Of a stretch of 64,000 nt of DNA, positions 27,758-36,597 are shown one piece after another. Both the position numbers and the translations under genes were made by a program. This stretch comes from Acidimicrobiia bacterium (GTDB taxonomy: Bacteria > Actinomycetota > Acidimicrobiia > IMCC26256 > JAGNEX01), in the NCBI GenBank assembly GCA_020637365.1, contig JACJWE010000001.1, forward strand, positions 774,001-838,000, in the 5' to 3' direction. Position 1 is the stretch's first letter. Each line of letters starts with the position of its first letter. Under the pieces are notes generated by a model. That model did not search any database. It had not been told where the DNA came from and saw nothing but the letters and a program-made list of their open reading frames with translations.

Positions 27758-28036
27758 GTGGAACTTAATGCCCTAGAAGCTGTCGTCATCGAACGTTCGG
27801 GTGCAGATCCTGATGCCTCCTACACGGCAAGACTGCTCGCCGATTCGGTACTGATCCGCCGCAAAATCATGGAGGAGGCCTTCGAGGTCACCCTCGAACT
27901 TGAAGCTGCGGAGCCGGATAAGGCGAGGGTGGCAGAAGAAGCCGCCGACCTGCTCTATCACTTGACCGTCGGCCTGGTCAGCGCCGGTGTGTCGATCGGC
28001 GACGTGCTCGACGAACTCGCGGCCAGGAGGCGCTGA
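27758..28036 (+). CDS. hisE: Phosphoribosyl-ATP pyrophosphatase
   Basis: The 92-residue all-helical MazG-fold enzyme hydrolyses phosphoribosyl-ATP to phosphoribosyl-AMP, the second step of histidine synthesis. Metal-binding acidic residues sit in KIMEEAFEV and EEAADLLYHLTVGL, the usual EExxE plus ExxD pattern. The GTG at 27758 gives the normal length; the frame is open further upstream but without similarity. The hisG start follows two bases after its stop, the usual actinobacterial hisE-hisG pairing. Confidence 0.9.
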   Translation: MELNALEAVVIERSGADPDASYTARLLADSVLIRRKIMEEAFEVTLELEAAEPDKARVAEEAADLLYHLTVGLVSAGVSIGDVLDELAARRR

Positions 28037-28038
28037 TC

Positions 28039-28875
28039 GTGGTGCGCGTCGCAATCCCTTCAAAAGGCCGTCTGCGTTCTGATTCGCTGAGCCTGCTCGG
28101 ATCCGCGGGCGTATCGACCGGCATGTTCCATGGGTCGGGTGCCAGGGCGCTGGTCGACGGAATCGAGTACATCGAAATGCGTCCTCGAGACGCGGCTATC
28201 GCCTTGGCGAATGGTCACCTGGACGGTGCCATTTTGGCCACAGACATTATCCTCGAAGCGGGTGTTGCAGATATGCCCGCACTTCCGCTGGGGTTTTCTC
28301 GGTCGCAGTTGGTGGTTGCGAGCCGCGCCGACGATGGGCGCGATGCGGTCAGCGACCTGGCTGGCGGCGCTATCGCGACCCACCTACCCAACGCGTCTCG
28401 AAACTGGTTCGAGCAACAGTGTGTCGACGTGCGAATCCTGGCGATGGGCGGATCCTTGGAAGGTGTCTGCGCGTCAGGAATGGCGGACGGTATCGTCGAC
28501 CTGCGTGAGACCGGAACCAGCTTGGCGATGAACAACCTGCGGGTTCTTGCCGTGATCGCGGAGTGTCAGGCAACGGCGGTGTGGCGTTCGGAAGAGCCAG
28601 CGATCACCGACCTAGTCGTGCGTCTCGAAGCGGCGCTTCAGGCCCGGCAGCACAGATACGTCATGATGCATCTCGAAGAGCGACGCATCCCAGAGTTGTG
28701 CGCACTGTTCCCCGGTCTCGCCGCGCCGACGGTTCTGCCACTAGCGGGTCGCGACGACATCGTTGCTGTACACATCGTCGTCGAAGGCAAGGCCTGGTGG
28801 CGGCTCCTCCAAGACGTGCGAGCGCTCGGCGCGACCGCCATCGTCGCGCTTCAGCCAAACACGCTGTTGATGTAG
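28039..28875 (+). CDS. hisG: ATP phosphoribosyltransferase, long form
   Basis: The enzyme catalyses the first committed step of histidine synthesis, joining ATP and PRPP. The N-terminus VRVAIPSKGRLRSDSLSLL, the LATDIILEAG and LRETGTSL segments (the latter replacing the classical DLVxTGxT loop) and the C-terminal regulatory ACT-like domain (about residues 200-278: DDIVAVHIVVEGKAWWRLLQ) identify the long, histidine-inhibited form. Length 278 is usual. It is translated together with hisE. Confidence 0.92.
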   Translation: MVRVAIPSKGRLRSDSLSLLGSAGVSTGMFHGSGARALVDGIEYIEMRPRDAAIALANGHLDGAILATDIILEAGVADMPALPLGFSRSQLVVASRADDGRDAVSDLAGGAIATHLPNASRNWFEQQCVDVRILAMGGSLEGVCASGMADGIVDLRETGTSLAMNNLRVLAVIAECQATAVWRSEEPAITDLVVRLEAALQARQHRYVMMHLEERRIPELCALFPGLAAPTVLPLAGRDDIVAVHIVVEGKAWWRLLQDVRALGATAIVALQPNTLLM

Positions 28876-28885
28876 GCCGGTCGAT

Positions 28886-28922
28886 GGCGTCACGTTCGGG
28901 ATCGCTTCGCGAACGTCACGCC
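28886..28922 (+). terminator. Hairpin after hisG
   Basis: GGCGTCACGTTCG (28886-28898) pairs with CGAACGTCACGCC (28910-28922), 13 bp with one mismatch, 11 bases downstream of the hisG stop. There is no clear U run. It sits before a convergent gene. Confidence 0.45.
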
Positions 28923-28968
28923 CCGGTGGGTGGCGGGCTCGGCAGGTGCCCGTGATTCGGAATGTGGG

Positions 28969-30062
28969 TTAGCGGCGAGTCTTGCGGCGGACACGCCGAG
29001 TCGAGCTGCGTGTTGCCTTTCTCCGTACGGCACGAGGCATGGGCTCCGCATCGTGAAACGGCGTATCGATCAGCAGCGGCATCGGGTTGTTCTGCGGGTC
29101 GAGTAACGCCTGAAGGGTCAGGGTATCGTCGGTATCGCCTGCCGGAGTCCAGGGCGGTCGCCCCATGGTCCCGTCGCCTCGTGCATCCCGACTCGTGGTA
29201 CCCGTGTGTGCGTCCCCTCGCCTCGCTGTCCTCGAGGGCGACGGAGTCGGATCGGTTGTAGAGCGAACCTCGCTGCCCGGCACGTGGGTTTCGGCGGTAG
29301 GCGCTGGCCGAGTGTCCCGGGGTGCGGTGGAGTCGGCGACTGCTTCGCTGCCAGATGAGCGTCGATTGCGGAGCAGGGTAAGGATCTTTTCAAGCTGCTG
29401 CAGTTCGTGGGGTGTGGCCGTCTGCACGGTCGATGGTCCCGACGCAGCCCGGGCACCTGTGCCGCCCGTTGTGACCAACTGCTTGATCGCTCGAAGTTGG
29501 CGACGCACCGACAGATCGGCCTGTAGTTGGCGGCTTCGCAGCTCGGCGAGTTCACGTTCGGCCTGGTCGAGGCGATCGAGCGCGTGGTCTCGTTGGGCCT
29601 GTAGGCCGGCGACTTGCCGCGCGAGTGCCATGACGGTGCGGTCTGCCTCCGGCTCGGCGCGGCTTGTTTGCGATCGAGCGACCTGGCGAGCAATGCCCTG
29701 TGCCTGACCGCTGTCTTGTGAGGTGAGGAGGGTTCGCTGCGAAGTAGCTCAGCGGAACTGACCAACTGCGGTTCGGTCTGGCTTTGGGGATCGAGTGCGA
29801 ACGAGGTCGATGATCGAAGTCGCTGCGGTGTGCGCCCAGCATCGGTCTGCGCGGTGTCCTTGTCGTGGTCCCGGCGAGCGTTCCAGACGGCGGCGGCTTC
29901 GGTGATCACCGCGTGATCGGGCGCTGCGTGATCGGGCTCGGGGTACGGACTTGAAGCGTCCCCGTCGGGTGTTTCTGAGGGGATCAGGCGGAGATGGTCC
30001 ACCTGATCATCTGGATCTTCATCGAGTGAAATGGTCAGTGTGGGGTGTGCTGCAACTGCCAT
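28969..30062 (-). CDS. Uncharacterised acidic/coiled-coil protein with Arg-rich tail, frameshifted
   Basis: The N-terminal part (VDHLRLIPSETPDGD onward) is acidic and disordered for about 110 residues. Near 29715-29735 the sensible frame changes, reading QDSGQAQGIARQVARSQTSR and then a heptad-rich helix VAGLQAQRDHALDRLDQAER through RRQLRAIKQLV. A disordered Pro/Thr stretch and a strongly basic terminus (RRVRRKTRR) follow. Total length is 364 codons plus two bases, so one base appears lost. ATG 30062 has GGAG 5 bases upstream. It lies between hisG and the exopolysaccharide genes on the same strand as the sugar transferase. The basic end suggests nucleic acid, polyanion or membrane binding, which is inference only. 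Confidence 0.5.
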
Positions 30063-30182
30063 CTGGTGCTCCAGTCGTCGTGTCGATGTGACACTCAAAG
30101 CGAGTTACCAGCAGTCTGCCCAGCGATGTCATTCGAGTGGTGGATGGTGGGGAAGTTTCTTTTGTGAGAGTTGTGTCGGGTG

Positions 30183-31757
30183 TTAATCCAGTACAGCGGC
30201 CTGTGCCCGCTTGGATCGCGGCGCAAACAACAACAGGAGTCGGACGACCACCACGCGGACCGTCGCAGCGAGAATCGCAAGGTCGAGGCCGATGGAAGCA
30301 TTCTCGATGTAAAAGAGATCGAGTCGACGATAAGGGCCAAACGCTGGATTATCCCGCGCTTCGACCTGCCACAAACCGGTCACCCCGGGACGCATTTGCA
30401 CCCGGTTTTGCAGTTCGGCATCAAACGATTCGAACTCGGCAGGGAGCGACGGCCGGGGGCCGACGAGGGACATATCACCTCGGATGACGTTCCAGAGCTG
30501 AGGTATCTCGTCGAGAGATGTGATCCGCAAGATTCGGCCGATCCGGGTGACGCGGGGATCTCGTTCAACCTTAAACAGCGGACCCGAACGCACGTTTTTC
30601 TTGGCGAGATCTTCGAGACGGGCCTCGGCGTCGGTGACCATCGTGCGGAGTTTGAAGAGTTCGAAACGCTCGTTGTGAAGTCCGACGCGCTGCTGCCGAA
30701 AGAAGACCGGTCCGCGGTCCCCCAACTTGATCGCCGCCATGATCGGCAGCATGACCGGCGCGCTGAGCAGCAACAACATGCCTGATGCGGTGACATCAAT
30801 CGTCCGTTTGACCGCGAGTGATGTTCGGCCCAAACGGGCCGGTTCGACGTAGATGAACGGCTCACGGGCGATGGACTGGGTGCGAATGCGGCGCTGCTCT
30901 ACACCGGCAAGACCGGCGGAGCACAGTACGTGAATATCGGCGTCGATCAGCGAACGAACCAACGTGTTGCGGAATGCGGCGGACCCGGCGTCCGAGGAGA
31001 TGATCACGCCGTTGATGCCCATCAAGCCCAGGACGGCCGGTGCATCCTCGGCCCGACCGAGCCGTGGCAAGCCAGCGAGGGCGCCAAGTAGTCCGTCTTG
31101 TTCGGCGAAGTAGCCCTGGACCCGCAGACCCTCTTCGGGATGTTCATCGAGCAGTGTGAACAACGAATAGCTCTCGTCGCCGCAACCGATGAGCGCGATG
31201 GGTCTGATGTAGGAACCTGCGGCTCGCTGGCGTTGGATCCAGGTGCGAAAACCGATGCGACCCAAGTTGACGGTGAGGAAGCTGAGCGCCATGAATGCCA
31301 CGACCTCTGCCGCGTCCATCGGAGCACCAAGTCCGACCGCGGCGAGGCCGATCGCTCCGGTGATCAGCGTCGCACGTGAAATCAAGACGACTTCGACGCT
31401 GCGAATCGATGAGACTCGTCCGAGGTGAAGCTTTTGAACCGACATGACGCCAAAGAGGGCAACGACGGCACCCACGACGATCAATATCGTCGAAAACGGG
31501 CTCCGATGAGGATGTTCGACAAACGGCATGCTCACCGCTGCGACGACAGCAGCAAATGCGGCGAACAGGTCAAGGGATTGTAAGACGCGACGAAGGTTCG
31601 GGTGTTGGGATCCGCCGAACGGAGGATGGTGAAGGTCTGGTCCGAAGTCCTGATCGATCTCGCCCAGCATCGTCGCAGCTTGAATGTCGCGGTCCATGTC
31701 GGAGATATCGCCGAATAGACGTCGATCCTGTAGGCCAATTTGTGCGCTTAAGTGCAC
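30183..31757 (-). CDS. Polyprenyl-phosphate sugar-1-phosphate transferase (WbaP/WcaJ type)
   Basis: The 524-residue membrane enzyme starts exopolysaccharide repeat-unit synthesis by moving a sugar-1-phosphate onto undecaprenyl phosphate. It has four N-terminal helices (about residues 62-165), a CoA-binding-like Rossmann segment (IALIGCGDESYSLFTLL), one more helix (DVTASGMLLLLSAPVMLPIM) and the catalytic domain. The last contains FFRQQRVGLHNERFELFKLR, the catalytic RITSLDEIPQLWNV, and GDMSLVGPRPSLPAEF. The start is GTG 31757 or an ATG about 20 codons later. It is divergent from the Wzz-like gene, and the shared 160-bp spacer probably holds both promoters. Confidence 0.93.
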   Translation of the reverse strand: MHLSAQIGLQDRRLFGDISDMDRDIQAATMLGEIDQDFGPDLHHPPFGGSQHPNLRRVLQSLDLFAAFAAVVAAVSMPFVEHPHRSPFSTILIVVGAVVALFGVMSVQKLHLGRVSSIRSVEVVLISRATLITGAIGLAAVGLGAPMDAAEVVAFMALSFLTVNLGRIGFRTWIQRQRAAGSYIRPIALIGCGDESYSLFTLLDEHPEEGLRVQGYFAEQDGLLGALAGLPRLGRAEDAPAVLGLMGINGVIISSDAGSAAFRNTLVRSLIDADIHVLCSAGLAGVEQRRIRTQSIAREPFIYVEPARLGRTSLAVKRTIDVTASGMLLLLSAPVMLPIMAAIKLGDRGPVFFRQQRVGLHNERFELFKLRTMVTDAEARLEDLAKKNVRSGPLFKVERDPRVTRIGRILRITSLDEIPQLWNVIRGDMSLVGPRPSLPAEFESFDAELQNRVQMRPGVTGLWQVEARDNPAFGPYRRLDLFYIENASIGLDLAILAATVRVVVVRLLLLFAPRSKRAQAAVLD

Positions 31758-31919
31758 CCGGGGCGGGAGTCGATACCCGATTGGAATAGGTTTCCAGGGG
31801 CAAAATATTGCCCTCGAATGGTTGTGGCGGCGGTCCTAGGCTCATGACTTCGCCTCAGGCGCGCGACGGCACGTGCGTTGTGGACGTGCACATTGTCCGA
31901 ATAGGCGGAGAACTGGCCC

Positions 31920-33368
31920 ATGAACGAGAGCGTTGACGGCGGGTATTACCTGAGGGTCCTGCGACGTCGTTGGTATGTCGTTGCGCTGGGTGCGCTCATC
32001 GGTCTGGTAGCGGCCGTCGCGTTTGCGGGTTCGGGCGCTCCGTCGACAACGGCCAAGGTCTCGGTAGAGGTTGTGCTGCCCGAGACATCGTCGGGTGCGG
32101 TCTTGCAGGGTGTGATGACGACCGAACAGGAATTCGCCAGGTCGACCGTGGTCGCGGCCCGTGCCGCTGAGCTGCTTGACACCGACCAGACCGCAGATGA
32201 TTTGCGCGACCAGATCGCGGTGGACAACACCACCGGGTCGGCTATTTTGAATTTCCGTTCCACCGGGCGTAAAGCAAATGACACCACTGCGGTCGCCCAG
32301 GCCTTTGCCGACGCGTATCTGGCTGAACGTTCCGAACAACAACAGGCCGACCGGCGCGACAAGATCGCCAAACTCCGCAGTCGGATCGGAAGCCTCACCG
32401 ACTCTCTGCAAGAGGCGATCACCGCCCAGGCCGAGGCAGAGGAAGACTCCTCGGAGTTTGTGCAGGCATCCACACAGCAGACCCTGTTGGTCGAAGAGAT
32501 CTCGGGTCTTCAAGACCAGGTCACGGCGCTTGTCTCGGTCAGTGACAACGTTGGCTCGATCGTTACGGTCGTCCCCGCCGACCAACCTTCCAAGTCGCCC
32601 GCGTACCTGATATGGGTTCTTGGTCTTGCGGCGGGCGGATTGGTCGCTGCGGCGCTCGCCTTCGTCGTGGACAGGAGCGACCACCGGGTTCGCAGCGACG
32701 ATGACCTCGAACGCCTCGTGGGCAGTCCGGTGCTCGCCGACGTCTCCGGCGATAATCCCGAAACCGCGTACAGCCGTGCCGCAGCCGTCATTGCGGCCCG
32801 GCATCAGGCGGCCAACCTGCGGAGTTTGCTGCTGGTTGCGGCGATCGCCGATCCCGACCTCGCCCAGAGCCCGGTCAGGTTGGCCAGGGCGCTGACCGAC
32901 AACGGGTTGCGGGTCTTGTTGGTCGAAGCCGATCGCCGTGGCGGGACGGTCGACAAGGCGTTCGGCCTGTCTGGTCGCCCGGGTTTGGAGGACATCATCG
33001 GAGGGGTCGCCGGCGTTCGACCTGTGCAACCCGAGCCGCAGCTCTATGTCCTCCCCTCGGGAACGAACAACGGCGACGCCCCCCGTCCCTTTACGCCCGG
33101 AATTCTCAAGTCGCTGGTGGACTCCGCGTCCCAATGGGCCGATCTGGTGGTGGTCCACACCCCGGTCGGGGTCGACGAACCCGATACGTTGCGCCTGGCC
33201 GGTTCGACCGGCGGCGTCGTCGTTGGGACGCGGGGCGCTGGTGCCGACCGAGAAGAGGTCCAGCGTGCCGTGGCATTGCTCGACGGCGTCGGGGCGCGCA
33301 TCGTTGGTTTGTTGACAGTGGACGCCAAGCGGCGGATCGGTGGCCTGCGTCGAGGGAGTGGGCATTAG
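31920..33368 (+). CDS. Wzz-type chain-length protein fused to a catalytically degenerate BY-kinase domain
   Basis: The N-terminal Wzz domain begins DGGYYLRVLRRRWYVVALGA with TM1 at about residues 19-38. It continues with a periplasmic coiled coil (about 135-205) and closes with TM2 (about 229-250) after SKSPAYL. The cytoplasmic domain keeps the kinase fold: EADRR (336-340) matches Walker A-prime. The Walker A region (about 307-320) reads AAIADPDLAQSPVR with no GKS/T, and the usual DTPP of Walker B is VVVHTPVG. The C-terminal tyrosine cluster is absent. It is therefore likely a co-polymerase scaffold with no autokinase activity. It leads the rightward exopolysaccharide operon. Confidence 0.85.
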   Translation: MNESVDGGYYLRVLRRRWYVVALGALIGLVAAVAFAGSGAPSTTAKVSVEVVLPETSSGAVLQGVMTTEQEFARSTVVAARAAELLDTDQTADDLRDQIAVDNTTGSAILNFRSTGRKANDTTAVAQAFADAYLAERSEQQQADRRDKIAKLRSRIGSLTDSLQEAITAQAEAEEDSSEFVQASTQQTLLVEEISGLQDQVTALVSVSDNVGSIVTVVPADQPSKSPAYLIWVLGLAAGGLVAAALAFVVDRSDHRVRSDDDLERLVGSPVLADVSGDNPETAYSRAAAVIAARHQAANLRSLLLVAAIADPDLAQSPVRLARALTDNGLRVLLVEADRRGGTVDKAFGLSGRPGLEDIIGGVAGVRPVQPEPQLYVLPSGTNNGDAPRPFTPGILKSLVDSASQWADLVVVHTPVGVDEPDTLRLAGSTGGVVVGTRGAGADREEVQRAVALLDGVGARIVGLLTVDAKRRIGGLRRGSGH

Positions 33369-33440
33369 TCGTCAAGCTCCCCAATCGGACCTTTAGTCCA
33401 GCGGGAATTCCGCAACCCGCTGTTAGAATATTGAGCACTA

Positions 33441-34118
33441 GTGCGCGTTGTCGAATACTCCAGCCTGGTGTTGACGCACCGACAAAATCACTCGCGGTCG
33501 CATCTGAGCGGGACCTCGCCCGATACGGACGGTCCGCAACACCGCGATGGCACCCGAAAGCGAAACACACCTTTGAGCACTCAGACACTGCCCGGTACTT
33601 CAACCACGTCGGAACGACGACCCGCGCTGGTCCACGGTGCTACCGGGGTGTCCCCGCGCACCGAGCGCAAGTTGATCGCCCTGGTCGGATCTTCTGGCGG
33701 GCACCTCGCGCATATGTGTGCGCTGCATCCTTGGACCGATCGTCACGACCGGCTCTGGGTGACCTTTGACAAGCCCGACAGCCGGTCCCGGTTGCACGGA
33801 GAAGAGGTCGTATGGGCATTTCATCCAACGACACGGAACCTGTACAACCTCGTGCGCAATATCTGGCTTGCGTTTGCGGTCATCCGAAAACGGCGCCCCG
33901 ACCTCATCGTCTCCAGCGGTGCTGGCGTGGCGTTTGCCTTCTTCGTCGTCGCTCGTTTGATGCGGATTCCAACCGTGTACGTCGAGGTCTATGACCGTGT
34001 TGATTCCCCCACGTTGACCGGTCGACTGTGCCGGCCGCTGTCGACTCGGTTCTTCGTGCAGTGGCAGCGCCAACAGAGCTTCTATGACGGCTCCGAAGTG
34101 ATAGGGCCGGTCCTATGA
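33441..34118 (+). CDS. PssD/Alg14-like membrane-docking glycosyltransferase subunit
   Basis: The protein shows LIALVGSSGGHLAHMCALHP, the GGH loop of Alg14/PssD subunits, then WVTFDKPDSR, EEVVWAFHPTTRNLYNLVRN, and the hydrophobic stretch IVSSGAGVAFAFFVVARLMR that docks to the membrane. PssD is non-catalytic and recruits PssE to add a sugar to the lipid-linked intermediate; in rhizobia this is glucuronic acid. The frame opens at GTG 33441, but similarity begins about 70 residues in, so TTG 33573 or a later codon may be the true start. TAGAAT at 33425-33430 could be a -10. Its TGA overlaps the ATG of the next gene, which carries the catalytic partner. Confidence 0.82.
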   Translation: MRVVEYSSLVLTHRQNHSRSHLSGTSPDTDGPQHRDGTRKRNTPLSTQTLPGTSTTSERRPALVHGATGVSPRTERKLIALVGSSGGHLAHMCALHPWTDRHDRLWVTFDKPDSRSRLHGEEVVWAFHPTTRNLYNLVRNIWLAFAVIRKRRPDLIVSSGAGVAFAFFVVARLMRIPTVYVEVYDRVDSPTLTGRLCRPLSTRFFVQWQRQQSFYDGSEVIGPVL

Positions 34119-35638
34119 GCCCAGTCGATGACCTGGTCGCTGGTCCATCCTCCAAGGGGGACGACCTCAAGACCCTTATGGTGACCGTCGGGACCGACCA
34201 TCATCCCTTCGATCGAATAGTTCGGTGGGCGGTTGAGTTCGCGGCGGCCCGTCCCGGGCTAGAGGTCGTGATTCAGGCGGGTACGTCGACGGTTCCGGCC
34301 ACGTTGCCCCCCAATGTTGTCGCCTCGGCCTACCTCGCTTTCGATGACCTCCGTGCAGCGATGGATCGAGCGACGGTCATCGTCACCCACGGTGGTCCAG
34401 CGACGATCGGCGATGCCCTCGAAATCGGACACCGGCCCGTCGTCATGCCGCGAGATCCGCAGCGCGGGGAACACGTCGACGGGCATCAACAGCGCTTTGC
34501 GAAGTTTTTGGCCGAACATGACCAAGTCGATGTCGCACTCGAAGTCGCCGATCTCGACGCGGTCCTACGGGCGCGGCTCGAAGTTCCGATCCGCACGGCG
34601 AGGACGACGACTACTCGAACCGGTGTCCGGGAACTAGCTGTGAGGTCACAAGAGATCCTGGATGCTGTCGATGCATTCGATCGGAGGGCAAACGTCGTGC
34701 CCAAGGTGACGGTTGGCTACATCGGCGGTCTTGGTCGAAGCGGGTCGACGGTGCTGACCATGCTGCTCAATCGCGTCCCGCAGGTCGCCAGCGTCGGCGA
34801 ACTTGGGCATATCTGGAAACGGGGCCTGCTCGACAACGAGCTGTGCGAATGCGGTGAACCCTTCCACCAATGCCTGTTCTGGACCGCCGTTGGACGTCTC
34901 GCTTTTGGGGGCTGGGACGAGATCGATCCCGATGAGGCCTATGCGCTTCAGCGCCGGGTCGACCGCAACCGGTACATCCTCAACGCGCTGGCACCTAGGG
35001 CTTGGGACCGGTACCGAATCGATCTCGCGGTCTATGCCCGGCGTCTGGCCCGCATTTATGAGGCGATTGCGCAGGTCGCTGGTGTGTCGGTCGTCTTGGA
35101 CTCCACCAAACATCTGTCGATGGCCTACGTGCTGCGCAACGTTGCAGCGGTCGACGTCAGGGTGGTCCATCTCGTTCGCGATCCTCGCGGGGTCGCCCAT
35201 TCTTGGCAACGCCAACGCCAGCGCCCCGAAATCGCTGACCGCGTCGAGATGATGCCGACGATGAGCCCCGCAAGGACCTCGGCGCGTTGGCTGGGCTACA
35301 ACCTCGGTTTCGACGCGCTGGCCCGGCTCGGAACGCCGACTATGCGGCTTCGCTACGAAACCTTCGTCGAGGAGCCAGCTGCATCGCTCCAGGAAGTCGC
35401 CGAGTTCGTCGGATTCGAGATTGCCGATGTTCAAACGCTGCTCGACGCTCCCAGTGATTTACGCGTATCGACACATTCCATCGGAGGAAATCCGGTCCGA
35501 TTTCGTCAAGGACCGCTCCACCTTCGAAACGATGCTCAGTGGAAGCGCTCGATGGCCGATAGAGACAAAAGGCTGGTGACCTTCGCCACCGCCCCCCTCC
35601 GCCCGAGGTACGGCTATCGAAACGGGGACTCCACGTGA
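34115..35638 (+). CDS. PssE/Alg13-like glycosyltransferase fused to a PAPS sulfotransferase
   Basis: This 507-residue two-domain protein is the most unusual gene here. Residues about 20-155 form a GT28-C/PssE domain: LMVTVGTDHHPFDRIVRW, then THGGPATIGDALEIGHRP, the sugar-nucleotide site. After a linker (about 160-197), residues about 198-490 form a sulfotransferase: the 5'-phosphosulfate loop GYIGGLGRSGSTVLTMLLNR (205-212 is the core) and the 3'-phosphate motif HLVRDPRGVAHSW, with RLRYETFVEEP downstream. It overlaps pssD by four bases and precedes a GT2 gene with another four-base overlap. The expected job is to add a sugar to the lipid-linked chain and sulfate it or a neighbour. The linker has no stop for about 40 codons, but indels elsewhere mean the fusion needs confirmation. 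Confidence 0.85.
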   Translation: MSPVDDLVAGPSSKGDDLKTLMVTVGTDHHPFDRIVRWAVEFAAARPGLEVVIQAGTSTVPATLPPNVVASAYLAFDDLRAAMDRATVIVTHGGPATIGDALEIGHRPVVMPRDPQRGEHVDGHQQRFAKFLAEHDQVDVALEVADLDAVLRARLEVPIRTARTTTTRTGVRELAVRSQEILDAVDAFDRRANVVPKVTVGYIGGLGRSGSTVLTMLLNRVPQVASVGELGHIWKRGLLDNELCECGEPFHQCLFWTAVGRLAFGGWDEIDPDEAYALQRRVDRNRYILNALAPRAWDRYRIDLAVYARRLARIYEAIAQVAGVSVVLDSTKHLSMAYVLRNVAAVDVRVVHLVRDPRGVAHSWQRQRQRPEIADRVEMMPTMSPARTSARWLGYNLGFDALARLGTPTMRLRYETFVEEPAASLQEVAEFVGFEIADVQTLLDAPSDLRVSTHSIGGNPVRFRQGPLHLRNDAQWKRSMADRDKRLVTFATAPLRPRYGYRNGDST

Positions 35639-36595
35639 ATACGTTACCCACTCAGACCATGTGGCCTGCGGTGACGGTCCTCCTCGCTACGCGCGACCGA
35701 ATCGAGCTTCTCGCTCGTGCTATCGACGCCGTGCTGGACCAGGACTACCCGGGTGACATCGACGTGATCGCGGTGTTTGATCAAGCCGAGCCCGAGCCGT
35801 CGCTGCAAAGCGAAACACGCAGGGTGGTCGCCAAACCGTACGGTGAAGCGCAACGTTACCGTCGCGGCCAACGTAAACACCCCCGGGCTTCCCGGAGCAC
35901 GAAACTCCGGTATCGACCTTGTGTCGACCGAACTCGTCGCCTTTTGTGATGATGACGACGTCTGGCATAGCGACAAACTGCGCCGGCAGATTGCCGTGAT
36001 GAACGACGATCACACGGTCGGGATGGTCGCTACCGGCATTCGGGTGATCTTCGACGGTGAGGTCACGGACCGCATCGACACAGCTGGTGAAATTTCGCTC
36101 GACGGGCTGCTGGAAAGCCGTCTCTTTGCTGCTCACCCTTCGACGATCGTGGCTCGTACGAGCATCGTGCGCGATGACATCGGGCCGGTCGATGAAGCGA
36201 TACCTGGCGGGTACGCCGAGGATTACGAGTGGATGTTGCGCGCCTGTCGGGTGACCAAGATCGCCGTGGTACGGGCGCCCCTCGTCGATGTGCTCTGGCA
36301 TCAGGCTTCCTTCTTTAGTGAACGCTGGAGGATGCGCGAAGACGCGTTGACGTATCTGCTCGATCGCTACCCAGAATTTGATAAAAGCCCACGCGGCAAG
36401 GCACGCATCCTCGGCCAAATCGCCTTTGCCCGGGCCGCTGCGGGGGACCGCGTCGGCGCCTTGAAGGGTATTGGTGAGACCGCTCGCACGTCCTGGCGTG
36501 AGCCCCGAACCGTGCTGGCACTCGGCGTTGCCCTCGGCCTGGTTTCGGCGGATCGGGTTGTCGCTGAGCTTCAACACCGCGGACGCGGGATTTAG
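35635..36595 (+). CDS. Family 2 glycosyltransferase, frameshifted
   Basis: The first frame carries the GT2 start, AVTVLLATRDRIELLARAID and AVLDQDYPGDIDVIAVFD. Near 35835-35860 the match moves frame and continues NVTVAANVNTPGLPGARNSG, AFCDDDDVWHSDKL (nucleotide-sugar and metal site) and PGGYAEDYEWMLRACR, with the likely catalytic acid pair Glu-Asp. The C-terminal 70 residues are helical. The length of 961 bases is 320 codons plus one, so one extra base explains the split. The GTG start overlaps the upstream TGA. It presumably adds a further sugar of the repeat unit. Confidence 0.8.
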
Positions 36596-36597
36596 AG

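Noticed and set aside
30171..30785. Plus-strand open frame of about 204 residues
   Set aside because: It lies antisense to the catalytic domain of the sugar-phosphate transferase, which is strongly supported.
31842..33365. Minus-strand open frame of about 500 residues
   Set aside because: It mirrors the Wzz-like gene with domains on the plus strand; its composition is Arg/Gly/His-rich with no motif.
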